A stretch of 64,000 bases of DNA. It comes from Ctenopharyngodon idella (lineage: Eukaryota > Chordata > Actinopteri > Cypriniformes > Xenocyprididae). The DNA is taken from assembly GCF_019924925.1 (NCBI RefSeq), contig NC_067231.1, forward strand, positions 3,813,501 to 3,877,500, read 5' to 3'. The notes under the pieces were generated by a model, which was not told where the DNA came from, did no database searches, and saw only the letters and a program-made list of their open reading frames with translations. The position numbers were made by a program, and so were the translations under genes. Numbering within the stretch: position 1 is the stretch's first letter; each line of letters begins with the position of its first letter. Shown here in pieces: positions 12,501-26,900 of this stretch.

Positions 12501-15500
12501 GATAATATTGGTAGAGTGGCTCATCAAAGGTCAGGTCTCCATTATTATTCACCTGTAGGACCAAAATATGTTATCTGGATTTTCAAGTGACATCATCTAT
12601 GTGGAATATATATTAATGATTGCCATCAATAAATGCTTCTTACAAATATTTTGTCATATACACGGCCAAAGTACACAAATGGCTGCAGCAAGGGGATCAG
12701 TGGAGAACTTCCATCATCCGACTGTGGGTTTTTCTCATCCTCTACATCTCCATATGGGTAGAATATTCCTAATATTCCCAATAGTATCATTATGAGTGTT
12801 TTAAAGGAAGGAGGAAATTTTATAATGCCTACATTTTTCTTTCATGTTATATTTCATGTCATATTCTTTATTTTAAACAGTGACATTACCCTCCTCAGGC
12901 CCGCCATCAACACGGAATACCCATCGTCCCGTCACATTGACATTGCTGGAGTTGGAGAGTTTATTTTCATCAGGCACAGGAATTGAAAAATAATTACTTG
13001 AGTTTATTGTGTCATATCCAGCCTGAGTAAAGAAATAATAATGATAATAATAAAAGAAAATTAATAGGCCAGTCACCAAAAACATTTATTTAAGATCCTG
13101 TTATTATTATCTGAGATTTCATTTGTAACAGTATTCTTATTCTGTCCAACCTGAAAACTTTGATCAGTTGAGGAGATATTTCTGTAGTTCATTATGACAA
13201 AGGAAAGAGTCCTGCAAATGACTAAAACGACTTGGAAGGAGGATTCCTAGGAAAATTCAGGTTAAAAAAAAAAGTTTCAATAAGAAAACACAGCTTTAAA
13301 TTGTCTACAACAAAACTCATTTAACAAAGCTATGCTAAATGTATGCAAACCTTTTAAAATTAAACTTAGGTTTAAGAAGATTACCGTAACCATTCAATCT
13401 ACACACCGTCAAAGAGTTGTTCACGTAGGGCACTCTATCCCAAGTAGCAATGAGGACTGTATGTACTGAGAACCCAAACTGAGGGAAATACTGTTGGACA
13501 TCATTTCTCGCCCGGTCCAGAATACGGCCTTGAGTTACTAACCGGTATGAGATTCTTCCAGTGACACTACAGTCAAACATTGCCCAGAGTGGAGCTATAA
13601 TGTCTCTAGTAGAGTTGGCAGGGAAAGCCTTGGGCAGTCTTTCATAAAATGGTTCATCAAATGTCAAATGTCCATTATTGTTGACCTATAGTGAAGATTT
13701 GAAGATTAAACTGAAGCAACATGACTTGTAATACATCAATGTACTTTAAATGAAATGTGTTTAACATAACATCTCACATATATGTTCTGGTATTTGCGTC
13801 CAAAGTACAAGAAAGGATACTGCAAGTGAAGAGCTGATGAGCTTGCATTACTTTGACAGGGATTCTGAGAAACCGAAGAGCCAGTTGGATAAAACAAACC
13901 TGGAAAAAGCAGGTCATCATATGCTATAGCCTTGGTACAGAATATACAATAATTAAACGTTAATGAAGTTCAGGAGAAGGGAAAAAAAAAAGTATTACCA
14001 ATGTTTGTTGGCAAAGTGTCAACACGAAAAGCCCAACGGCCCATAACATTGACATTTGTGGAGTGGGTCAGGTTAGTGATGTTAGACACAGGAATTGTAT
14101 AATAACTGGTTGAATCAATAGTGTCATATCCAGCCTAAATAATGATTACAAATATGTTTGTTACATGTCTGTGGATAAGATTCAGCTAATTCTACAAAGA
14201 AAAATCTCTCATTACTGTAAAACAATTCTATTGTATCTCTACAAATACATTTGAACAGTCCAGAATATTGCAATTATTAAATTTGAAAATAAAAAAATAC
14301 AGGGCTTTGAAAAGGTTTCTCACCACTGCAGTATGCTCAGTTTGTGGAATATTGCCATAATTAAATACAATAAATGACAAACCAGATCCTGAGATCAGCA
14401 GTACTTGAAAAGAGGAATTCTGGGGGGGAAACAAAACAGACAACATCAAATTATCACACTGTCACAAGAAAACTGAAAACAAATAACAAAACAAATCTTA
14501 CCTCTGCTGAAGTGTTATAATATCTCACATTATCCCAAGTACAAACAAAAACTGAGTCGGCAGTAAAATTCGTTTGAGGAAAATATTGACGTATATCATT
14601 TGTAGCTCGCTGTAGTACTCGGACGCCACTGAATTCTTGGAAGTAAAAGTCACTGTTGTCAATATCTGTCCATAGTGGAGCAACAATGTCCATATTTGTG
14701 TAAGCTGGAAGAGTTTGTGGACTTGAAGGAAAATATCGCCGATTAAAAGTAAGAAATCCATTTTTGTAAACCTAAAAGGAGTTTGAAACATCAGATAATA
14801 AAACAGACAAATAGTTTTAGTGATTAGTATAAGTAAAAATTGCTAAAAAAAAAAAAAAAATAATAATAATTGTTAAAATAAAATTGTTGTATTAATTAGT
14901 GTCCTCACATAAACATAGTTGTATGTGTGCCCGAAGTAAGAAAATGGTGTTTGCAAATAAAGACCATACGGAAATTCAAAAAATCCAAATCCATAATACT
15001 GTTGAAGTGTGTGCCCATTCCCAAATGGATAGAACAGTCCTGAAAGCAAACAAGTTTATTTTTCAGCACAGAATTTACCAATTTTACCAATTAATTATTG
15101 TACATTTTGAATGATAAACAACAATTAAACATGATATGCAATAAATACCATGTATTTTAAATTATTAAATTACTTTACCATTGTGTTCTGATGTAGTGTC
15201 AGTTCGAAATACCCATCGACCCTTGACGTTGACATTGCTTGTGTATGGCAGGTTTGTGGTGTCAGAGACAGGAATTTCAAAGAAATCAGTTGACTCACTT
15301 GTGTCATATCCAGACTGTCAATCAATAACAACATGATGAAAAGTTCATTTAAAATCAACAGTTATTATATAGTGATGAAAATAATATATTTTAGTTTCAG
15401 TGTCTTTTTCAAATTACTTTACCTTAATAGGATATATGGCCGGGGAAATCGGACCATAATGCATGAGTGTGAATGACATGTTTTTGCCAGACACCAAAAC

Positions 15501-17933
15501 CACTTGAAAGGTCGACTCCTGGAAGATAAAGGGAATTACTACATAAATACAGAGAACATGGGATAATGTTTCCTTATCACAAATTTCTGTCATAGTTCAA
15601 TTTAACTAACAAGAGACTTACTGTCCTCCTATGAAATCCATAGTACGGTACTTTATCCCACGTTGCAATGAAAACCCACGATGCAGAGAAGTTCAGGTTG
15701 GGGTAATATTGGTTTATGTCTCTAGAGGCCCGATTCAAGAGATGACCATCTGTTACTTGTCTGTAAGAGATGATTCCTTTGCGTGTAATGTCAATGTCTG
15801 TCCACAGTGGGGCGATGCCATCTACAGACGAGTACATATAATAATAACCGGGATACGGCTGGTAAAACTGTCCTTCAAAAGTCAAGTAACCCTTGTTATT
15901 CACCTGTTTTGAGACCAAAAATGTGAAAGCTCAGTCATCTGGACATTCAATTAACATTCTTCATGTGGAGAAAAAAAAGCTACTGATGTTGTTTCAATAA
16001 AACTAAGATAGTGTACAGTGTCATGATTGTGACGATGCTGCTTACATATAGTTGATTATAAACAAGCCCAAAGTAGACAAATGGCTGCTCCAGGGTGATC
16101 AGTGGAGAACTTCCAAAATCCTCTGCGGGGTTCTTTATATCGTCATCTCCATATGGGTAGAAAATTCCTGCCATTGTAAAAGGAACATCTTAATATTAGA
16201 TATCCTGCATGTTTAAATGCTTTAGAGTTTACTTTTGTGCAAAAAGTAAACTGTACAAAATATACCAGGGACATTTTACATGTACATCTTACAACGACTT
16301 TAAATTCATACTTATTACACTTGTCATGAAGATTTTCTACTTATTTTGTAAGTTGTAATTGGTCTGATTTGATCACATGTGGAACTTGGTTTTAAAAAAA
16401 GTCACTGCACAGTATTAAACCGAGTCAAAGGATTACCCTCTTCAGGTCCACCATCAACACGGAATACCCAGCGTCCCGGGACATTGACATTGCTGGAGTT
16501 GGACAGTGTATTTTCATCAGGCACAGGGATTGAAAAGTTATTTGTTGAGTTAACTGTGCCATAGCCAGCCTAAGTTAAAAAAAACAAACAAAAAAAAAAC
16601 AATCATAATCAAAAATTCTTTGCAGTACAAGATATTTACAAGTTCTCTAGAATTATCTTAGTATCAATCAGAGTTCTAATTCTTTCTAACCTGAAAGTGT
16701 TGATCGGTAGAGGAGATATTTCCATAGTTCATCATGACAAAAGACAGAGAACCACCAGAGACCAAAACAACTTGAAAAGATGAACTCTGTTACAGAAACA
16801 GAAAATTATCCTAATAACACATAGACAGAGTAATTCTGCCTTTATGCTTGATTAATTCTGCAGTGCCGTAAACTAAAAGCAATTTATCTTACCATTATTA
16901 ATATTCATAAACAGTGTTCCTATTTCTTTTACCCAGATTATCTGAGCGACAAATAAGGTTCATTGTCTACTGTCAAGCACTGCTCACACATAATTCATTT
17001 TCAAACCAATCAGCTATCAGTTGCGAGCAGCTTCACTCTAGATCGCATGGAATCCTACTAAAATGACTGTTTCATCCGTGAAATTTCACAAAGCAATGGT
17101 AAATGTGACCACACCTTTCGTCTGTCAGTTTTACGTCTATAGTTAAAAGTGATCTTGGTTTGGAGCAATTTTGATAGTTATGTTGGCCAAACATTGATTA
17201 ACCTGCAAATCAATATTTCCAATCATATTACTTGAATAAAGTGTAGAACACAAAAATTCAAAAAGACTTTTTCCATTGAGAGATAGGCTAGCTTACCGAT
17301 TGTGAGTTGTTAAAGTATGGTACTTTATCCCAGGTGGCAATGAATAGCAATGAGGCAGTGAAGTTCAGATTGGGAAAATACTGCTTTATGTGGTTTGAGG
17401 CTGCTAGTAAGAGTCCGCCTCTGGTGACCTGACGATAGGAGATGGTTCCATTCACAGTGTTGTCCATGTTTGTCCAAAGTGGAGCAATAATGTCTCTGTT
17501 GACTTGCGACAGTAAATAATTGGGTACCGGCTCTGAAAGAGGCCCATCAAATGTCAAATGCCCGTTGATATTAACCTGAAGCAGAGATAAACAACATTAT
17601 AAAGAGATTTGGCAGTATAAAACAGGGACTGAAACTCTTAAAAAGCCAAGGTCATTTTCTTTCAACAAATGGATAGTGTATGATCTGTTTCATTTCACAT
17701 TCATTTTATATGAGGTTTGAAATTTTACAACTGTGGGACAAGAATTCAATGTAGTTTAAAACTTTTTTTTAAAATAAGAATCATTGAAAAAAATATATAT
17801 ATAAGATTTATCATATATATTATAATACATATATACACATAATGCATATATTTATAAGTATTCAGAGCCTTAACTCAGTTGAAGCACCTCTGACAGTGGT
17901 TACAGCATTTTTTTTTTTTTTACAATAAAAATA

Positions 17934-17967
<34 letters not shown>

Positions 17968-20900
17968 CAAGCTTTGCACACAAATCCAGGTGTCACACCC
18001 AAAAAGTCTGTAACCACTGTCAGGTGTGCTTCAACTGAGTTAAGGTACAATACTTATGTCAGTGTAATATTTCAGTGTTTTCTTTTAAATAAATCACAAA
18101 TCTGATTTTTGCTTTGTCTTTGTGGGGTTTGGGGTATTCTGAATACCTTCTGAATGCTCTATACATACACACATGCATACACAGAATTTATGAAAACAAT
18201 GTGCTTACATAAATGTGTTGATAAACATGTCCAAAATATACAAAGGGCTTTTCCAAGAATACTACTCCATCTTGAGAGGGATTCTCCAGGTCTCCATTTC
18301 CAAATGGGTAGAAAAGGCTTGAAACTATTAAAAAAAAAAAAAACATAAATCAGTGTTTATGTAGCAAATGTAATGTTCCCGTATTGATATGTGTCACTTG
18401 GTCTCAGCCTCTTACAGCATTCCCATGGACCTGATGCTACAGTATATACTATACACCGATGAGCCATTACATTATGACCACCCCCAGCCTAGAGCATTGA
18501 GCAAGCCTGGCAACCGAACGTTGTCACAGGTGCAGTTCATAGAGCAGTATATTTACCACCCAAGGACCGGCTTTCGATCAGTTGAGTGTTCGTTATCAGA
18601 ATGGGAAAAGCTGCCGAGTTATCAGAGTTTGATAAAGGACAAATTGTGATGGCACGGTGCTCCAGAACTTCGATCTCAGAAACGGTGCGCCTTGTAGGTT
18701 GTTCACGTGCTGCTGTAGTGAGTACGTATCAAAAGTGGTGCACGGATGGCCAAAAGACGAACTGTCATCCCGCCGTGTGTCGTCCGCAGCTCACTGATGC
18801 CAGAGGGGAGCGGAGACTGTCGTGCATTGTTCACAGCAACTGTAGGGCCACAGTGCGACAAATCACCAGCAGCAACCACAGTGGTGACCAGGGAAATGTG
18901 TGACAGCACACAGTTCATCGCAGCCTTCTGCGTATGGGCCTGCGTAGCCGATGACCCAGCCGGGTCCCCATGCTAACCACACGCCATCGCCAACAACGCA
19001 TGAAATGGGCACAAGATCACCAAGATTGGACCATGGATAATTGGAAGAAAGTGGCCTGGTCTGAAGAATCAAGATTCCTGGTGCATCACATCGAAGGCCA
19101 AGCATGGATACACCAATTACCAACAGAGGCCATGGCACCTGGATGCACTGTTGGGTGGACACAGGTTGGCAGCGGTTTTCTCGGAACACTTTAGGCCCCA
19201 TTATCCCAATAGCACAATCCCTGACAGCTGTCAGGTATCTGAACATTGTTACGGACCAAGTGCACCCATTCATGGCAACTACGTTCCCTGCCGGCGATGG
19301 CCATTACCAACAGGATAATGTGCAATGCCTCACTGCCAGAATCATCAAGGAGTGGTTCAAGGAACATGATGGTGTATTTCTGTTAATGCCTTGGCCTGAC
19401 ATGAACCCAATCGAACATCTGTGGTTCGACTTGGAAAAGTGGGTTCGCGCTACATCATCCCCATGTATGGGAAATGGAGGACATGCTGTTGACATTATGG
19501 TACCAGACACCCCAGGAGACCCATCACCACCTTGTCGAATCAATGCCTTGCCATGTGGCCACTGTTTTGCAGGCTAAAGGAGGTCTTACGTGTTATTAGA
19601 TAGGTGGTCATAATGTAATGGCTCATCGGTGTATAATAGACATTACAATAGGCAGACATAGTCCATTTTACTTTGTTTTAGTTCAGTGCTCTGTCATGTT
19701 CAATAATCACACAACACAATGTCTTTAATAAATAAATCCAACAGGAACCTGTAGGAAATCTCAGGAGTAATAATAATCCACAACCACATAAAACAAAGAC
19801 GTATGCAATACCAAACAAATAACTGTGAGATCTGAAGTCTTAAATACACAAGGGAGGATAATCAACAGAAACTGAAACAGGTGCGTAACATAATCAGTAA
19901 CCAAGGATATAAATAGAGTTAAATAAATGTTGTGGAAGTATTTTTTTTTTTATTTCATGCTAGTGATTACATTCACTTATACATATACAACCAGGGCTGG
20001 ATTTCCCAAAACATTCTTAACTCTATGTCATTCTTAAATTATACCTTAAGCTGTACCTTAACATCAATACGTTTTTCCAGAAACGTTCTTAGTTAAAGGG
20101 TTAGTTCACCCAAAAAAATTCTGTCATTAATTACTCACCCTTGTGCCATTTTACACCCGTAAGACCTTCGTTGATCTTCGGAACACAAATTAAGATATTT
20201 TTGTTTAAATCCGTTCAGGAAGATTCGAAGCGTAATGAATCAGCGTGAAAACCAAAAAAAAAAATGAATCAGCGTGCTCGAGGGATGTCCTTCAAGATGG
20301 CTGAGTTCGATCGGTTTCCGGGTCATAGGATGGAGGACGGAGGACGGAGGAGCGAAACGAGGAGGGATATTGAGAAGCACCCAAAGAAACACTTCAGGAG
20401 TTTCGAAGTCGTCATCTGGTTGGTTAAATTGTACAGGATTTCCGGGAGACGTGTGTGTCGTGTTCTTTAATGGTCCGCCTGGAAACAAATGCCGTGACGC
20501 CAAACCCCCTCATGAAAGAAGAACGCCGTCATGTTTACAACTGTGACTATGAGCACTTACCAGGATCAACTAAACGCTGGAGTTTATGTGACATTCTCCA
20601 TTGTTGCAGTAAACTTGCACAACGTTCTTAAATGAATAATTTATTAAATGCACGTCAGTCTTTTACCTTTCACACCCCTAAACATGACGCGGAACAAAAC
20701 AAACTGTGATTGGTTGCATTACATGTCAATCAAACGTCCTCTTGGGTGGTCCTTGGCCAATGAAGCTGCGATAGAGGCCCTGTCCCAAATGGCACCCTAA
20801 ACACTCACAGCCTTCCTACGAGCCCGCACTTTCATGATGTAACTTCGCTTTGACTGTCGGGAAGAAGTCTGCCGCAGAGCTCGCACCAGTGCGGGTTCAG

Positions 20901-23900
20901 CAAAAGTGCGCATCGAGGGCGCATATTGGCCGCAAAGGGGGCGCTCGCAAGCACCCTTCTGAAGCCTAAAATTGACAAATGGGACACACTACGGTCTCAT
21001 GGACTTAACGGACACACGCACGCGGCAGCCACTGTAAGTCCACAAGACCGAAAGTGCATAGAAGTGTGCCATTTGGGACAGGGCCAGAGTCCAGACCTTC
21101 TGCCGTCAGTCTGAAGGTCTGGCTACGCGAGACTAGGGGCTCGAGGGGCCCCCAGAATATAGATAAATTAGAATATAGATTTAGTTTGCAATTTGGATGA
21201 TTTTTATAAGATCCCATGAGTCCTGATAAATGCAATTTCTACTTCTGAAGTGCTTCTTTTATAAAGAACACCGCTTTCTTACATAATGCGGTGAAGCAGC
21301 CCCTGCATAGAGTGAATTATTGATTCTCAAGCCATCAATATCAACCAATTCAGCACCACCGCCATAGACAGCACCTGGTAATGCTGCACTTAAGAAGGTA
21401 TATGTGAAGCAACCTCCAAAGGTACAGTTTGGGGAACACGCCTAGAAAAGGTATAACTTTAGTTAAGGTATAGCCTACCTTTAGAGTCTTTGTAGCGCGC
21501 TAAGAGACACCGTTATCGGGAAATCCAGCCCTGGTTACTATTAGGCCTAATTGTTCCCAGTTTTCACTCTTACCTGTCTCTTCTCCATTGCACAGGAAGC
21601 TGCTGTCCTTATCTTCCCCATCAGATTTAAACGTCACAAATCCAATGTCTGATCCATTAACATTTTTCAAGATCCAGTTTTGGAATTCGGATACTCTGGC
21701 ATAACTGTCAGGTGTAATATTATTGTAGCAAGAAATCCCAAAATTAGTGACACCGGCTAAGATCCATACAGAATCCTGCTCACACTGTAATGGACCACCA
21801 GAATCTCTCTAAAAATAATGAAAGAGAGGAACCTGAATTCATATAAAATATTAATCTAAAAAGATACTACATGAGCAATATGGAATAGATGTTGTTGAAG
21901 AAAGCTTTAACTTATATGATGATAATACATGTACAAGTGTTATTTAAGTTGCAATATTAAGTGATATTAAGGTACAATATGGTCATGCTGGAACTGCTTC
22001 ATAGCCGTGCATGTTAAAGAAAACTCCTTGGAACATATGTCACTCAATCACAGTCAAGAATTCAATAATGTTGTGGCATAACCTGTTGTAACTTACAAAA
22101 CATGTTCCTTTGCCCATCTCTCCTCTAGCACAGATCATTGTCGGAGTGATTGGTATGTCCCAAAATTGGATGTCTTGAAACCTGCAGTCACACTCCTTAT
22201 TCCCCACCACATTTACCTGCACTTCCTGCAGAGTTCCAGACTGAGTGCCTAATTGTCAAATCAAGAAAACAGGCTTTTGAGACATTCTAATGAAAATATG
22301 GATCGATGTATGATACAGATTAAATAATAATAATATTAATAAATGTTCTTTTTATTCTCTTGCCATTAAGAACTTTTTTTATTTCAAGGATAATAGAAAA
22401 CAGCTTCCATGAACAATAATCTCAAAATGTCACAAATGTCATTCATGAAGTGCTGACTTTATATATCTGTTAACAAAATACGACTTTTGTCTTATGAAAA
22501 GCGTGAAATATTTGACTGTCAATACCAATTACATTCTATGAAATTAGTCAAGATCAATAAGATTCATGCGAAAATTCAGAGCTTTTGTGTTTTTAAGCTG
22601 ATGAAGTCAGATCGAGGGATGTGGCAGAGCTCAATTAACAACCACGGTGGGAAAAGCAATGTTAAGGAAAATTATGAATAAATTAAATAATTAAATTAGT
22701 TAAAAGAAAAAATAAAAGTCTCCTTAATATTTGTAAATGTTACGTACAATTTTTGGTTACACTTTATTTGAAGGTGTACGTGTTACAGTGTAATTATACA
22801 TTTAAGTACTGAGAAATATAAATTAATTACAAGTGCTTACTATAGGGTTAGGTTCAGGATTAGGTCTGGTAGTTATGCGTCATAGTAGTTATTACTATAG
22901 TAACTAACATATGGAACAAGGACACTGTCAAATAAAGTGTTACCTAATTTTTTATTATGTGTATTAATTAAAAGTATAAGGAAAATAAATCGGCAAAAGT
23001 GTCACTTTACCAATAATAACTAAGGTTTAAAATATAATGTTGTACAATAAGAAGTCCTTCTTTATTTTTTTCCCATCTGGTTACATAATCCAGATTACAT
23101 GTAGTCCAATGCATCAAATTGATTATCCTTACCTACAAAGCCAGTTTCTTCCCAACCAGTGGACCAGCAGGTGGTGCCGTTGTGAAAGACACTGTCATTA
23201 GCAGCCAGGCGGATTGGGCTGATGTAGCTGGTAAAGTTCACTGGCTCACTCAATCTCAGCAAGGCGATGTCATTGGTGAACTGATACGGGTCGTAGTCTG
23301 GATGTTTAATGATGGATTGGACTCCTCGACTGACCTCGTTTGGGTTAGAGACTGAAATGTTTTGGCTCTGTCTGCCCAGATAAACAGTCCAGTAACTGTC
23401 TGGGGGTCTGAATGTGGAAGCAAAGACTCTCAGTTGGTTTGCTCTGAGATTAACAATTGCACATTCACATTAAATCACAGATTATTTGCTTTATACATCT
23501 ATTTTGTGTTCTTACGAGAAGGAAACACAGTGAGCTGCAGTGAGCACCCATTCATGGCTGATGAGGGATCCTCCACAGATGTGATAGTCAAAAAAGTGTA
23601 GACTGACATGCCAAGGCCAGTTCCCTGCAGGTGCATCCTCACCTCCCACAATACCAGTGCTCAGTGAGGAAACCCCACAGCGCTGTGCTGAAGAGAATAG
23701 TAAAAACTGTAAATAATTCTCCAAATTTGAGATCTAGCTGTTACAGAATCTTTGCTCATTTCAGTATTTTAGATACTGGTGTATATTTTAGGGTTGCCAT
23801 CTGTGTAACAAAACTAGCCCATGCAATGGCCAATCAAAAATAGCCCAAAAGTAGCCATATTCCAGATATCAAAACTCAAAATGCCACTACGATACCTAAA

Positions 23901-26900
23901 ATAAAAATACATATTTTACAGTCGTCGTTATGCAAACTGAAAACCACAATATCATAAAGATCATAAACACAGCTCAAATTAAAGGGATAGTTCACCCAAA
24001 AATTCTGTCATCATTTACTCACTCTCAAGTTGTTCCAAACCTGTATGAATTTCTTTCTTCTGCTGAACACAAAAGAAGATATTTTGAAGAATATGGGTAA
24101 CCAAACAGTTGATGGGTGCCACTGACTTCCATAGTATGGGAAAAAAAATACTATGGAAGTCAGTGAAGTTTGGTTACAGAGATTCGTCAAAATATCTTCT
24201 TTTTTAGGTGAACTATCCCTTTAAAGTCTACAAAACTGACACTATTTACTTTGATAGTGCACATTACTAGTCTTGTGGTGAACAATTAACCTGTGCAAGC
24301 TGGTGCTGGTGTGAGTGGAGACGGGGCTAATTTGCATATTGATGGATCCGCGTATAGCCTACTATATGAAGCAAGGGTGTAGAGCAGCGGTACTTTTTTT
24401 CCTGCGCACATAAATTATAGTTTTTTATTTAAAATAAAAGCGATTACAAAGGAAATGTTTACTGTTCATGTTTTTTTTATTCTATGGAAAAATCCCACTT
24501 AAAAAAAAACAGACCGCCATTACATTTTTCCTCTCGCGCACCCCCTGGTGGCAGCTCGCGTACCCCTGGGGGTGCGCGTACCACACTTTGGGAATCCCTG
24601 GTGTAGAGTTACGCTATTTTACAGGCACAATCTGTGTTTTCTAGGGGTCGCTAACCTCTCTTTAAAACCATAACAAAGGCGTAGATTGATGACGCAGTGA
24701 ATGAGCGTGGAATCATAGAACTTGTCGTCATGCCGATGGATCTAATAATGTTTATGGGGAAATAATGTTTATGGATGAGTGAATGCATGTCCTTTATGAA
24801 GACATAAGGGCGTGGCCGAGAATCGGGCGCGATTGCTGAAGAGAGACAGATATCAGTGCCACACACGAGTCCCGGGGGATATAAAAGAATGAGGACATTT
24901 CGTTCTACCGAACTATTTGGAAGTGCTGAAATACTAGTCATACAGTTCAGTTTATTTGAAATTGTGAGGTAACGCAGCGCTGTTTGACTTGGTCTACAGT
25001 ACACTATCATACTAAACTGCATTTGAGTGTGTTGAAAGTTGTAATGTTATTCTATGTATTAGTTTGTTGACTGTATGAGACTAACAGCAAGCTAGATCAA
25101 CATTAGAATGTCATACTGATGATATTCGAACATTTAATCGTGTTGAGCTATATAACATTGATTCATCTTATGTAACTTACATTTGCTCACTTGTCTAATA
25201 ACGTGAAAGAGTGGCGTCTCTGTCAAGTCGAAGTGTCGCAAAGCTCTCGCCATCTCGAAAATGCCACGCTGATATTGATCCTCATTTTATTTCTCCTTTT
25301 GCCCCAAAGTTTGCTTGCCATGTAATGTTTGAACGAAACAACAACAGCGTGCAGCTAGACATTACGCAGTTATCTACGTCTGTTGCCATGGTTACTATGG
25401 CAGTACAAGCGGAAATATAAAAATCTTACATATTGTGCCTTTAAGGCATGAAGAAATTTTTTTCACAGAAAGTTTGGTGATCAAAGATGAGTTTTAAGGG
25501 ATAAAATTATTGAGTACAGGGGGACTTTCTGATGTTGTATTTGGGTAATGTGAGTGTTGGTTTGCCAGGGACTTTATCAATTTTAACAATTTTGGTAAGA
25601 TCTCTGGTTACAAAATAAACTGGAACAAATCATGTTCCAGATTTACTATTTCTTTCCCTCGATGTATAAATCATGCGCATGATTTATAAATCGAGGGAAC
25701 GAAATAGTAAAGCGTGCGCACGTTTTAGCAAATCGAGGGAAACTAATTAATAAATCGTGCGCATGATTTGGCCAACTATTTTTTTCCTGCATGTCATGTC
25801 CGGGGCTCCGTACTTTTATGCAATTTTTTGAATTACCACTGTGTATGAAGTGTGCTATATAAATAAACTTGCCTAATAGTATTTATTGATTAAATATAAG
25901 ACATTTCTCAGGCAGTACATGTGGATCTTTACAATGAATTTAAGGAGTGCTGTGGTCTGGTCTTGTTCTTGACTCGGTCTCACCCTGGCCCTGCCTTGGT
26001 CTGGGTCTTGTTTTGGTCTCAACAAACATGGTTTTCGTCTTGACTTGGTCTCGGTTTAGGTGGTCTTGACTACAACTCTGTGGTCTCTAAATTATGTAAA
26101 AAGATATTGAAAGGATCTAATAAACCCATTTTAATCAGATGCATGTGGAGTAATGTTCTTAAGATTACACACATATTGACTGGGATACTGTTTGTCATAA
26201 CCCAATGTTAGCTTATAGGAATCAAATTATTCATTTTAGTTTTGTTCATCGATTACATTGTACCCCACTGAAACTTTTTCAAATGAAAAGATCCTCTTCA
26301 CCAAAAACTGTCAATGTTCTCAATAGTCAATTGGCACATTTTTACGTATGGCATGGTCTTGTGAGGGTGTTCTTGGACACTGCGTTTATGGAATTACCGC
26401 TAGCTATGTTTCCATCCAAAGTTGCAAATTTACCTTAACTTAACCGTGGCCTCATAGTAAAGCGTCCGTTGTTGTAGGAAGAAGTAGGTCATCTGGGTAC
26501 CTTTTGCCTACACTTCTATGAGTACTTATCTGCTTATGTTGTATGTTATTTTAGGATTTTAAGTGCGAGTGGGGAAGTTTCTTGTTGTGTCTATGTTATA
26601 TGTTTATGGTTTTGAATGTGATAAAATTTGAAAATTAATAAAAAGTTCATCAAAAAAAAAAAGATTGAAAACACATGGGCTATGTATGTAACGATCTTAC
26701 TATGAGCTCAATTGTGCCCCACATTTTTCCAATGTATACCTGTGGTGAAAAATGGAAATGCAGTGCAACCTAATCAAGGTTCCAGAGCAGTGTTGCCAAA
26801 CATCACTGCAAACAAAACACCTGCTCTAAAACCATCCCAGTTTTATGCAATATGTAGCAACAGGGGGTGCAAATATTCAAGGAACTAGCAGAAAACTTGC

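Larger units (their letters stand above)
24290..25530 (-). mobile_element. MITE family B copy carrying two later insertions
   Basis: The flanks match the element at 30986-31262 read in reverse, including its end AGTACAGGGGGACTTTC. Two segments interrupt it: 24385-24600 and 24622-25440. Confidence 0.65.

Noticed and set aside
18863..19273. Minus-strand 136-codon open frame
   Set aside because: Antisense of the Tc1-like transposase.
20264..20546. Overlapping open frames near 20.3 kb
   Set aside because: Within nested MITE sequence; three overlapping frames and no conserved product.
25945..26085. Possible CRISPR-like spaced repeat
   Set aside because: The units are degenerate and contiguous, without unique spacers; eukaryotic minisatellite.
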